Assembly (NCBI RefSeq): GCF_002802905.1
Contig: NZ_PEBK01000004.1
Location: 131,209 to 195,208, forward strand
From: Bifidobacterium simiarum
GTDB taxonomy: Bacteria; Actinomycetota; Actinomycetes; Actinomycetales; Bifidobacteriaceae
Reading direction: 5' to 3'
Length of the DNA stretch: 64,000 nucleotides
This document shows, piece by piece, positions 25,166 through 32,583 of the stretch (position 1 is its first letter; each line of letters starts with the position of its first letter). A model generated the notes under the pieces. It had not been told where the DNA came from. It did no database searches and was given only the letters and a program-made list of their open reading frames with translations. The position numbers and the translations under genes are program-made.

Positions 25166-25723
25166 GTGAGAAAACTGATCGCACAGCTTATGAAGTTCGG
25201 CCTCGTCGGCGGCATCGCGTTCATCATCGACTACGGCGTGATGAACCTGCTGCTCCTCACGCATATGCACAACGTGCTGGCGACCTCGATCTCGTTCTTC
25301 GTCTCGCTGATCTTCAACTATCTGGCGAGCATGAAGTTCGTGTTCAAGCACCGCCCCGACATGGCCCGGTGGATGGAGATCGCCATATTCTTCGCGGCCG
25401 CGCTCGTCGGCTGGGTGATGAACGAGGTGATCGTGTGGATCAGCACCTCGTGGATGCCTCACGATTCGATGTACACCATGCATGTGCAGTACATCATCTG
25501 GACGAACATCGGCAAGCTCGTCGCCACCGTCGTGGTGATGGTGTGGAACTTCGTCATCCGAAAGTGGTTGCTCGACGACACCCACACCAACGCCATGAAC
25601 CGGCTGCGCCCGGCCGACCGGAAGCTCACCGAAGCGGAGCTGGAGGCCAGGCGCGAACGCAGCTTCTCGCACCGACTCGGCCTGTGGAGCCTCGAGCACA
25701 CGCCCAAGGGCTGGCCGAAGTAG
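25166..25723 (+). CDS. GtrA-like membrane protein
   Basis: The 185-aa product has four predicted transmembrane helices. It starts with the family pattern MRKLIAQLMKFGLVGGIAFIIDYGVMNLLL and has SFFVSLIFNYLASMKFVF. GtrA proteins are thought to move polyprenyl-phosphate-linked sugars across the membrane or help in cell-surface polysaccharide synthesis. A soluble, charged C-terminal tail (about 145-185) extends past the usual domain. The start is GTG 25166; AAAGG lies 5 nt upstream, but TATAAA (25152-25157) is also only 8 nt away, so the message may be leaderless. The 3' end is followed by imperfect repeats of the stop region (GCCGAAGCGGGCGCAGT). Confidence 0.88.
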   Translation: MRKLIAQLMKFGLVGGIAFIIDYGVMNLLLLTHMHNVLATSISFFVSLIFNYLASMKFVFKHRPDMARWMEIAIFFAAALVGWVMNEVIVWISTSWMPHDSMYTMHVQYIIWTNIGKLVATVVVMVWNFVIRKWLLDDTHTNAMNRLRPADRKLTEAELEARRERSFSHRLGLWSLEHTPKGWPK

Positions 25724-25795
25724 GCGCCGAAGCGGGCGCAGTGCCGAAGCGGGCGCAGTGCCGAAGTAGGCGCTCTCACACCGTCACGGTCATGA

Positions 25796-27220
25796 TCACA
25801 CCGTCACTTCGGCCAGAATCGGCGTCTCCGTGCTGGTCTTGATCTGCCTGAAGCCGATGAACGCGATCGCCAGCGACGCCAACGCCAGCACGGTCACGGT
25901 CATGAACCCGCCGTGCGCGCCATACCGGTCGATGAACTGACCGGCCACCGCTGAGCCGAACGAGGCGCCGATCGAATTCATCGCGCCCATCCACGCCACG
26001 CCCTCGGTGAATCGCGACGGCGGCACCAGATGCAGCATGATCTGATTGCCGTTGATCCACGTCGGCGCCTGGCACACGCCGATCAGCAGATAGATGATCA
26101 TGATCACCCACAGATGCCGGGCGAACACGAAGCACGAAATGCCCAGATTCACCACGGCAAGGCAGAAGTAGAAGCGCTTCCACAGCGGAATCACCCAGTT
26201 CTTCGCGCCGTACACCAGCGCGCCGCACAGCGAGCTGAACGAGAAGCAGGCGAACACGAAGCCCGTGTACTGGGCCATGTCCTGCTCCTTGGCGAACGCG
26301 ATGATCGAAATGCCGGTGGCGCTCTGGAACGCGCCGAGCCCGAACCACGTCACGCACACGGCGATCAGGCCCGGCCCCAGAATCGAATCCTTGGCCTTGT
26401 CGGCGTCCGCACCCTGCACGGCGGCGGCGCGGGCGGCCTCGCGCTCGCGGTACTGCTTGCGCGTGAGTCCGGCGGCACGGGCCAGCTGCGTCTGCGACGG
26501 CGGCTCGGTCGACAGTTCGGTGAGGAACATCAGCGCGCCCACGATCACGCACATGCCGGTGAACGAGAACGCGAGCACGCCGGAGATCACGGCGAGAATC
26601 GACGCGAGCGGATTGCCCACCACCCACATGCATTCGTCGAATACGCCGGACAGCGACAGCGCCCGGTTGATCCGCTCGTTATCGCCCTTGAGCTGATTGG
26701 TCCAGCGGGCACGGCTCATCGCGCCCCACGGCGGGATGAACGCGAGGAACGGCGTGATCACGTACAGCATCCACTCCGGCACGCGGTGGGTGATGCACGT
26801 CACGAGGGCGATGGCCGCGACGATCCAGATGATGATCGACGGGATCGAGATCTGCCGCTGACCGAACTTGTCGACCAGACGACCGAGCAGCGGGGTGAGG
26901 ATCGCCAGCGCGATGGCCTGCACGGCGGTGAGCGCGCCGGCCAGACCGTAGCTGCCGTAGTAATGCTGCACGGAGATGGTGATGGTCATGCCGATCATCG
27001 GGAACGGCATGCACGCGATCACCGAGCCGATGGAATACCGCGCCGCGTGGGGGAGACGCAGCAGTTCGGCGTATCCGCCGAAGACGCGGTGGTTCACGTC
27101 TTTGATGGCCTGCAACACTGATGGCCTGAACGGCTGATCAGACGGCTGATCGGACGGTCGGGCTGACGATTCGTTGGTCGGTCCGTTGGACTGTCCGTTG
27201 AACGATTGGTTGGACTGCAT
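25796..27220 (-). CDS. Major facilitator superfamily transporter
   Basis: The 474-aa product has about twelve transmembrane helices. The MFS loop 2-3 signature is seen as LGRLVDKFGQRQI. A long charged cytoplasmic loop occurs in the middle (TRKQYREREAARAAAVQGADADK), and a matching DxxG feature lies in the C-terminal half (GQFIDRYGAHGG). The N-terminal 35 residues are Ser/Asn/Gln/Pro-rich (PSDQPSDQP) and coded by the same kind of GGTCGGCTGATCAG repeats found elsewhere in the window. Substrate is unknown. A very strong Shine-Dalgarno (AAAGGAGGAG) fixes the start. It converges with gtrA and diverges from the phosphatase gene. Confidence 0.85.
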   Translation of the reverse strand: MQSNQSFNGQSNGPTNESSARPSDQPSDQPFRPSVLQAIKDVNHRVFGGYAELLRLPHAARYSIGSVIACMPFPMIGMTITISVQHYYGSYGLAGALTAVQAIALAILTPLLGRLVDKFGQRQISIPSIIIWIVAAIALVTCITHRVPEWMLYVITPFLAFIPPWGAMSRARWTNQLKGDNERINRALSLSGVFDECMWVVGNPLASILAVISGVLAFSFTGMCVIVGALMFLTELSTEPPSQTQLARAAGLTRKQYREREAARAAAVQGADADKAKDSILGPGLIAVCVTWFGLGAFQSATGISIIAFAKEQDMAQYTGFVFACFSFSSLCGALVYGAKNWVIPLWKRFYFCLAVVNLGISCFVFARHLWVIMIIYLLIGVCQAPTWINGNQIMLHLVPPSRFTEGVAWMGAMNSIGASFGSAVAGQFIDRYGAHGGFMTVTVLALASLAIAFIGFRQIKTSTETPILAEVTV

Positions 27221-27560
27221 TTCTCCTCCTTTGGCGTGCGCGATGCTCCTCTTCGGACATCGGGAAACGGGTGGTTTGGTTGGTGCCGGGCGAATTCCCG
27301 CCGGCGGGACGTCCGACGATCCGCGGTTTCGTTGCCGCGGTCCCGCACCTACTATTCGGTTGGTATTGCGTGTTCGGACTGGGCCAGTCTATGCCCGCGT
27401 CGGAGTGCGACACGCGGCGGATAAGATGGATACCGGAGTTTTTTCGATGAATTTACCGAAGAGCATAACCCGGTGATCATTCGACCGGAACGCCCGCTAT
27501 CATGCGCGAATCGGCAGCGCGAATCGGTGATTCGAATCGGCAGCGCGAAAAGGAGTGACG
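27221..27560. promoter_or_regulatory. Divergent promoter region, MFS gene and histidine phosphatase gene
   Basis: No gene is seen. GCCGGGCGAATTCCCGCCGGCGG lies near 27285 as a dyad-rich stretch. Directly before the phosphatase gene, CGAATCGGCAGCGCGAA is present twice (about 27509 and 27535), and the second copy runs into the Shine-Dalgarno AAAAGGAG. TATCAT near 27498 is a possible -10 box. Confidence 0.35.
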
Positions 27561-28220
27561 ATGCCCGCAACCACCATCCACCTGGTCCGACACGGCGAAG
27601 TGTACAACCCCGACCACGTCCTCTACGAGCGGCTGCCCGACTTCCACCTCTCCGACCGCGGCCTGCGCATGGCCCAGGCCACCGCACGATACATCGCCGA
27701 ACACAGCGGCATCAACCACGCCGCAGCCGTCTACTCCTCGCCGCTCGATCGCACCCGCGAAACCGCCGGCGCGATCCTCACCGCCCTCAACGCCGTCCGC
27801 GCCGACCGGGGCGAGGACCCGCTCGAACTGCACACCGACCCCCGCCTCATCGAAGCCGGCAACGAATTCCGCGGCCGACGCATCGGCCACGGAACCGGCG
27901 CCCTCTGGCGGCCCGAAAACCTCAAGCTCATCCGCAACCTCCACAAGCCCACCTGGGGCGAAAGCTACCAAAGCATCGGCCGCCGCATGAGCGACTTCGC
28001 CTACGAAAAAGTCGACCAATACCCCGGACAGCAGATCATCGTCGTCAGCCACGAATCCCCGATCTGGTCATTCCGGCACCTCCTCGAAACCGGTCACCCC
28101 GAACACTGGATGTTCCTCCGTCACACCGCCCTCGCCTCTGTCACCTCCATCACCTTCGACTCGGACACGCACGAGCTACTGGCCGTGGCCTACGCCGACC
28201 CCGCCTCCTCCGTTTCGTGA
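27561..28220 (+). CDS. Histidine phosphatase (phosphoglycerate mutase family)
   Basis: The 219-aa protein has the catalytic LVRHGE motif with the phospho-accepting His11 and Arg10, the second Arg in SSPLDRTRETA, and the second His in VVSHESPIW. These define the histidine phosphatase superfamily; the substrate may be a sugar phosphate or another phosphoester, so mutase activity should not be assumed. An AAAAGGAG at 27548-27555 favours ATG 27561 over the upstream GTG. The TGA stop overlaps the outer arm of the family C hairpin that follows. Confidence 0.88.
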   Translation: MPATTIHLVRHGEVYNPDHVLYERLPDFHLSDRGLRMAQATARYIAEHSGINHAAAVYSSPLDRTRETAGAILTALNAVRADRGEDPLELHTDPRLIEAGNEFRGRRIGHGTGALWRPENLKLIRNLHKPTWGESYQSIGRRMSDFAYEKVDQYPGQQIIVVSHESPIWSFRHLLETGHPEHWMFLRHTALASVTSITFDSDTHELLAVAYADPASSVS

Positions 28221-28324
28221 TGAACCGCGACGATGGAGCGTCATCGGCGTTGCGTAAGGCTCGACGTACCTTCGTACGCCTTCGCCTTCCGCGCCTTGAT
28301 GCCGCACGCATCGTCGCGGTTCAT
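28220..28324 (+). other. Stop-codon-overlapping hairpin, family C copy 1
   Basis: Outer arms ATGAACCGCGACGATG (28220-28235) and CATCGTCGCGGTTCAT (28309-28324) pair perfectly over 16 bp. P2 is GCGTAAGGC (28252-28260) with GCCTTCCGC (28284-28292), one mismatch. P3 is CGTAC-CTTC-GTACG (28265-28278). The 5' arm starts on the last base of the phosphatase stop codon. Copy 2 after murA (57824-57928) has the same loop and linker sequences but entirely different, again perfectly paired, outer arms. Confidence 0.75.
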
Positions 28325-28359
28325 GTTTGGGTTGGTGATGGAGCGTCATCGGCGTTGCG

Positions 28360-28550
28360 GCATCGGTCACCTCATCCGTCTGGCGGAGCCAGACACCTTC
28401 CCCTCGAGGGGAAGGCAGGGAAGGACTGCCCTCGTCCAACCTCCCGTTCGCTTGACGACCTAGCCTAAAGGGATGCCAACGATTCGATATGTCTAGGCTT
28501 CCCCTTGAGGGGAAGCTGGCAGCCGAAGGCTGACTGATGAGGTGACGGAT
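28360..28550. repeat. Two family B units upstream of the acidic protein gene
   Basis: The first is tail GGTCACCTCATCCGTC, hairpin TGGC-GGA-GCCA and CACCTTCCCCTCGAGGGGAAGG. The second, in opposite order, is CTTCCCCTTGAGGGGAAG, hairpin GGCAGCC-GAA-GGCTG and GACTGATGAGGTGA. Together they form an inverted pair with a wide spacing. Confidence 0.6.
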
Positions 28551-28642
28551 ATGAATACAGCACAGCCTTCCGTTTCGTGATGTTGGTCACGAAACCGAGG
28601 ATTTCCGGCGCTTTTCTCTTGCAGTGCGCCCATACTGGAAAT

Positions 28643-29533
28643 ATGAGCAATACTGCATGGATTTCCTCCGCCGCTGCGTTGGAGCAGCAGCCGTCGTTTG
28701 CCGCCGCCGTCGAAGCCGGCAGGACGCTGACCGGCATGTGGCCGCTCCACGACCATATGCACATCGACAATGACGTGAAGTACGCCGAATCGTTCCAGGT
28801 GCGCATCACCCGACAGTTCGCGCTGGCCCTGACCGGCGAGGACGTCACCGTGCCGGACGCCGAATACGTGTACGAAGGCGCGGACGAGATCCCCGGCCGC
28901 CCGCAGAACATCGTGGACGCGCTGCTGGCCGCGAACGACGCCTACGACGAATCCGCCGACTTCTCGGACGACGGTGATGCGACGCACCTCATTGAGGCCG
29001 CCCATTTGCTGGGCGACGTGTGGAACGACGCCACCGAAGAGGCCGTTCGCGCACTCACCGAGCAGGTGGCGGAAAGCGCCGGACAGCTGGCCTCCGACGA
29101 TCTCGAGGATCGCTACGCGCTGACCGCCGCCGCGTTCGCCGACGTGCTGGCCACGGTCAGCGAACATGCCTCCGACGAGGCCGCGGCCGTCAAGGCTGCG
29201 CTGCCCGTCGTGCTGTACTTCAAGGAGCTCAACGAGCGATTCGGCGTGCCGATCATCGGCATCGCCGCCGACGAGCTCGAGCAGTTCCGTGCCATCGCGG
29301 TGGCCGGTCCCGACGCGCAGGACGACGGCAAGAGCGGCGCCGAGCGGTTCGGCGAGCTGCTCAACCCGCTGGCCGAAGCCGAGTGGAAGAAGCGCCACGA
29401 CGATATCCTGTGGGATCCGGTGGAGGCCAAGAAGAAGGCCCGAGAAGAGGACGAAGCCAAGAGCAAGGCCGCGCTCGCCGCGAAGTTCGCCCACATCAAG
29501 GACGACCCCAGCAAGGAAAAGGTCGAGCTGTAG
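28643..29533 (+). CDS. Conserved-looking acidic cytosolic protein of unknown function
   Basis: The 296-aa protein starts MSNTAWISSAAALEQQPSF, with a weak TGGAAA before the ATG; an upstream in-frame ATG at 28577 lies within repeat sequence and is less likely. It has no signal peptide or membrane segment. It is strongly acidic and Ala-rich, with a probably helical middle region and a Lys/Glu/Ala-rich C-terminus (EAKKKAREEDEAKSKAALAAKF) that may be a coiled coil. I recognise no domain. Third-codon GC use looks like a normal chromosomal gene of this genome, so I think it is real. Neighbours give no functional hint. Confidence 0.75.
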   Translation: MSNTAWISSAAALEQQPSFAAAVEAGRTLTGMWPLHDHMHIDNDVKYAESFQVRITRQFALALTGEDVTVPDAEYVYEGADEIPGRPQNIVDALLAANDAYDESADFSDDGDATHLIEAAHLLGDVWNDATEEAVRALTEQVAESAGQLASDDLEDRYALTAAAFADVLATVSEHASDEAAAVKAALPVVLYFKELNERFGVPIIGIAADELEQFRAIAVAGPDAQDDGKSGAERFGELLNPLAEAEWKKRHDDILWDPVEAKKKAREEDEAKSKAALAAKFAHIKDDPSKEKVEL

Positions 29534-29868
29534 ACGCAAGTAGTCGACGGAGAGGTGCGGCGTCCGACACACTCAAGGCCGTTCGGCCTCGCGTCCGGCG
29601 AGCCGGCCGCTAGCTTACGGTCGGACACCGCACCTCCCCGTCTCCATTCATACGAATTACATTGAAGCAGTGTGCCCCCGCCAGCGGGAGCGGTGCGTTC
29701 ATTCGGTTTCGGCCGGGGCATGAGTGGATCAGTCGGATTGCATTGCAGTATTATGCCCCCGCTGGCGGGGGCTGTCGGCGTGAGCCGACTGGGGTGGTCG
29801 AACAGGGTGCCTTCAAACCGTGCCAAGTTTGACCACCCTCAGTCTGCCTCCGGCAGCCAGCTCCCGCT

Positions 29869-29940
29869 GGACGAACAGTCCGGTGGACTGTTCGTAGCAG
29901 TACGCCCTTACGGGCGTACGTCGCACAAGATGTCGGGAGC
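29869..29940. repeat. Two-hairpin insertion inside a family B unit, copy i
   Basis: ACGAACAGTCC (29871-29881) pairs with GGACTGTTCGT (29885-29895), then GTACGCCC (29900-29907) pairs with GGGCGTAC (29912-29919). GTCGCACAAGATGTCGGGAG follows and closes the unit. Related copies lie at 30645-30714, 30895-30964 and 53507-53575. Confidence 0.7.
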
Positions 29941-30079
29941 AGTGCATTCGTCCGATTTCGGCCGGGACGGGATTGGATCAGTCGGATCGCATTGCAGCAT
30001 TATGCCCCCGCTGGCGGGGGCTGTCGGCGTGAGCCGACTGGGGGTGGTCGAACGATGCCATCCCCTCTGGGAACAGCCC

Positions 30080-30360
30080 GATGGATAGGACTGCAAAACC
30101 CACGATATGCAGTCGAATCCATCACCATCCGGCGATATTCGATGGATAGGACTGCAAAAACCCGATTCTGCAGTCCAATCCATCGGCATCCGGCCCATGT
30201 GATTTTGAGAGCCTTGGAATCATGCGGATTTTGGGAGCCTGCGATTCACTGGTTGATGGAGAGCGGCGCATTTTGCGCGAAATGCAGTCGAATCCACCGG
30301 AATCCGGCAATATCCGATGGAATGGAATGCAGAAACGCCGATATGCAGTCGAATCCATCG
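30080..30360. repeat. Clustered hairpins, family E
   Basis: Three complete hairpins occur at 30080-30123, 30140-30185 and 30314-30361. They have arms close to GATGGATAGGACTGCA and TGCAGTCGAATCCATC around an AAACCC- or AAACGCC-containing loop. A fourth at 30252-30300 has a degenerate 5' arm. CATCCGGC or AATCCGGCAATATCCG links them. Confidence 0.65.
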
Positions 30361-31136
30361 GAACTGACGGGAAAAGATCGTGTGATGTGGTCGACCGGGA
30401 CTTATGTGACTGACTGGCGCCCGTGTGGTCGACGGAGAGGTGCGGCGTCCGACACACTCAAGGTCGCGCCTCACCGTCTCCGGCCCAGCGGTTCAGCTGT
30501 GGTCTGAAGCGAAGCGAATGGGCTTCCCCTTGGAGGGGAAGCTGGCCGCCGTAGGCGGTCTGATGAGGTATGTGACGACGCCGTTTTTAGGCCATGGCGG
30601 GTTTGACCACCCTCAGTCTGCCTCCGGCAGCCAGCTCCCGCTGGACGAACAGTCCGGTGGACTGTTCGTAGCAGTACGCCCTTACGGGCGTACGTCGCAC
30701 AAGATGTCGGGAGCAGTGCATTCGTTCGATTTCGGCCGGGACGGGATTGGATCAGTCGGATCGCATTGCAGCATTATGCCCCCGCTGGCGGGGGCTGTCG
30801 GCGTGAGCCGACTGGGGGTGGTCGAACAGGGTGCCTTCAAACCGTGCCAAGTTTGACCACCCTCAGTCTGCCTCTGGCAGCCAGCTCCCGCTGGACGAAC
30901 GGTCCGGTGGACTGTTCGTAGCAGTACGCCCTTACGGGCGTACGTCGCACAAGATGTCGGGAGCCGACTGAAGCATCAGATGAAGTCATACTTCGTCTGT
31001 CACCTCATCCGACCGGCTTGCGCCGGCCACCTTCCCCTCGAGGGGAAGATGAGAAGAACCTGACAAACCGGCATCGTTGGTCGTCTTCCGGCATGAGTGC
31101 CCGGCCTTTGACCGCGCCTTGCGCTCGCCGGCCGAA

Positions 31137-32192
31137 TCACTGCCGATTGTCCGGGCGATCCCAGACGGCGCCGGCCGGATCGCTCTTGCCGACGAACATC
31201 ACGATATTGAGCACGGCGCCGGCGATGAACAGTGCGGCACCGAGGAAGATCGCCAGCACGCTGCCGCCCATGCTACCGTCGCTTCCCGCGCCCGCGGAGA
31301 AGGCCGCCCCGGCCACGCCGCCCATCACCACGATGAAGGCCAGCAGATACAGGCCATACGGCAGCAGCAGCCACCAGCCGCTCTTGTTGCGGTCATGCAG
31401 TCGGCGCACGGCCACCGCGAGCTGCGGAATGAAGATCGCCAGTCCCCACAGCGATTCCAGTCCATTGATCACCGTCGAGCCGTTCGTCGCCTGCGACAGG
31501 ATGCTGAACACCGCGCTGACGATGGCGGTGAACAGGATCACCCACCAGTATTCGCTCCTCGAGGCGCGGCCGCTGAACATGGCGTACTTCTTGAAGAACC
31601 GCACGATCGCATTCGGGAAGCTGATGCCGTAGTAGGGCGCCCACAGTGGCGGCTCGCCCGCGTTCGGACCATAGCCCGGAGCGTAGCCGACCTGCGCATA
31701 GCCGTTCGGGCCGTATCCGTTGGGATTGTTCGGATCGTAGCCGGTGGCACCCTGCTGACCGTAGGGCTGGCCGTTCTGACCGTAGGGATTGGCCCCGTTC
31801 GGATCGTAGCCGGGCTGGTCGTAGCCGCTCTGCCCGTAGACGGGCACGCCGTTCTGTGTCGGCGGCTGCGTCGGCTGCTGCGGCTGTGCGGGCTGGGAAT
31901 CCTGTTGCCCATACGTCTGCTGGCCGTAATTCGTCTGATCGTAGCCGGGCTGCTGCGGCTGCTGGGCCTGCGACTGCCCATATGCCTGCTGCCCATATGC
32001 CGGAACCGTCGGGCTCTGTCCGTATTCTGCCTGTCCGTAATCCGTCTGACCGTATTCTGCCTGTCCCGGCTGCTGATATCCCGGCTGACCGTTATTCGGC
32101 GGCACGTAGGAGGCTCCTCCGAAGGCCCCATCGCCGTTCGATCCGCCATCCTCAGGTTTGCGGTATCCGTTGGTATTGTTCGGGTCGGTCAT
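31137..32192 (-). CDS. DUF805 family membrane protein with Tyr/Gly/Gln-rich N-terminus
   Basis: The start is ATG 32192 ([12 protein letters not shown]), preceded by GAGGGGGA; the longer upstream frame is not credible. The product is 351 aa. Residues 1-180 are a low-complexity cytoplasmic region with many YGQ, QPGY and YGQNGQ repeats. The C-terminal half is a DUF805 domain with about four transmembrane helices and the family features [51 protein letters not shown] and the loop after it. DUF805 function is unknown. The gene diverges from the pilus operon. The low-complexity region may mediate self-association, which is speculation. Confidence 0.85.
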   Translation of the reverse strand: MTDPNNTNGYRKPEDGGSNGDGAFGGASYVPPNNGQPGYQQPGQAEYGQTDYGQAEYGQSPTVPAYGQQAYGQSQAQQPQQPGYDQTNYGQQTYGQQDSQPAQPQQPTQPPTQNGVPVYGQSGYDQPGYDPNGANPYGQNGQPYGQQGATGYDPNNPNGYGPNGYAQVGYAPGYGPNAGEPPLWAPYYGISFPNAIVRFFKKYAMFSGRASRSEYWWVILFTAIVSAVFSILSQATNGSTVINGLESLWGLAIFIPQLAVAVRRLHDRNKSGWWLLLPYGLYLLAFIVVMGGVAGAAFSAGAGSDGSMGGSVLAIFLGAALFIAGAVLNIVMFVGKSDPAGAVWDRPDNRQ

Positions 32193-32583
32193 CGTATCCC
32201 CCTCGTGAGTGTGCCGTGCATTCCGCGCGTATTGCGCGTGCCGTGATGAAGCACCGCGCCGGCACTTCTTCGTAAGCCCTTCCCATTGTCCCGCATATCG
32301 ACCGGATGTGCTACCCCGTGCGGTCCGGGCGGTGTCCCGTCGCGGCGTGTCGGGATTGTTGCCAACTGTTGCCATATTTTGCCTCAGGGCTGGAATCACA
32401 AGGATGAAACCGATAACAAATCGGTAAAAAACATAGGGGGATTTGAGGGTAAATAGGGGGTATGAAGAACGACATTTCAACGCTTGTTGTCGTCTTAATG
32501 CCTTACGTTAACACTGTTAACCCCCTTTTGGGAGGTATGTGGAAGTCGGGTCACGAACGCAGAGCAGTAGAGGAAGAGACGTA
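32193..32583. promoter_or_regulatory. Divergent region upstream of the pilus operon
   Basis: This 391-bp gap holds GTTAAC-ACT-GTTAAC (32507-32521), a perfect dyad suited to a dimeric regulator. Farther up, TTGCCAAC and TTGCCATATTTTGCC near 32355 form a small repeat cluster. The adhesin start at ATG 32584 is preceded by AGGAAGAG (32571-32578). No confident -10/-35 pair was found. Confidence 0.45.

Larger units (their letters stand above)
29534..31136. repeat. 1.6-kb gene-free block of palindromic repeats
   Basis: No credible gene is present. In order: a family F hairpin (29550-29645), family B GGTGG-tail units (29670-29840), a unit with a two-hairpin insertion (29830-29940), another family B unit (30000-30052), family E hairpins (30080-30360), a shorter family F copy (30423-30482), a family B unit (30520-30570), and two more insertion-bearing units (30604-30715 and 30851-30965). 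A final CACCTCATCCGACCGGC unit lies near 31003-31050. Long stretches at 29822-30052 and 30601-30860 are near-identical duplicates. Confidence 0.75.

Noticed and set aside
30080-30360. Possible CRISPR array
   Set aside because: The repeated units are self-complementary hairpins with changing arms, few in number, and unevenly spaced; no cas gene is present.
24895-31136. Insertion sequence or prophage remnants in the repeat-rich regions
   Set aside because: No transposase, integrase or phage gene fragment is seen in any frame; the repeats are non-coding.
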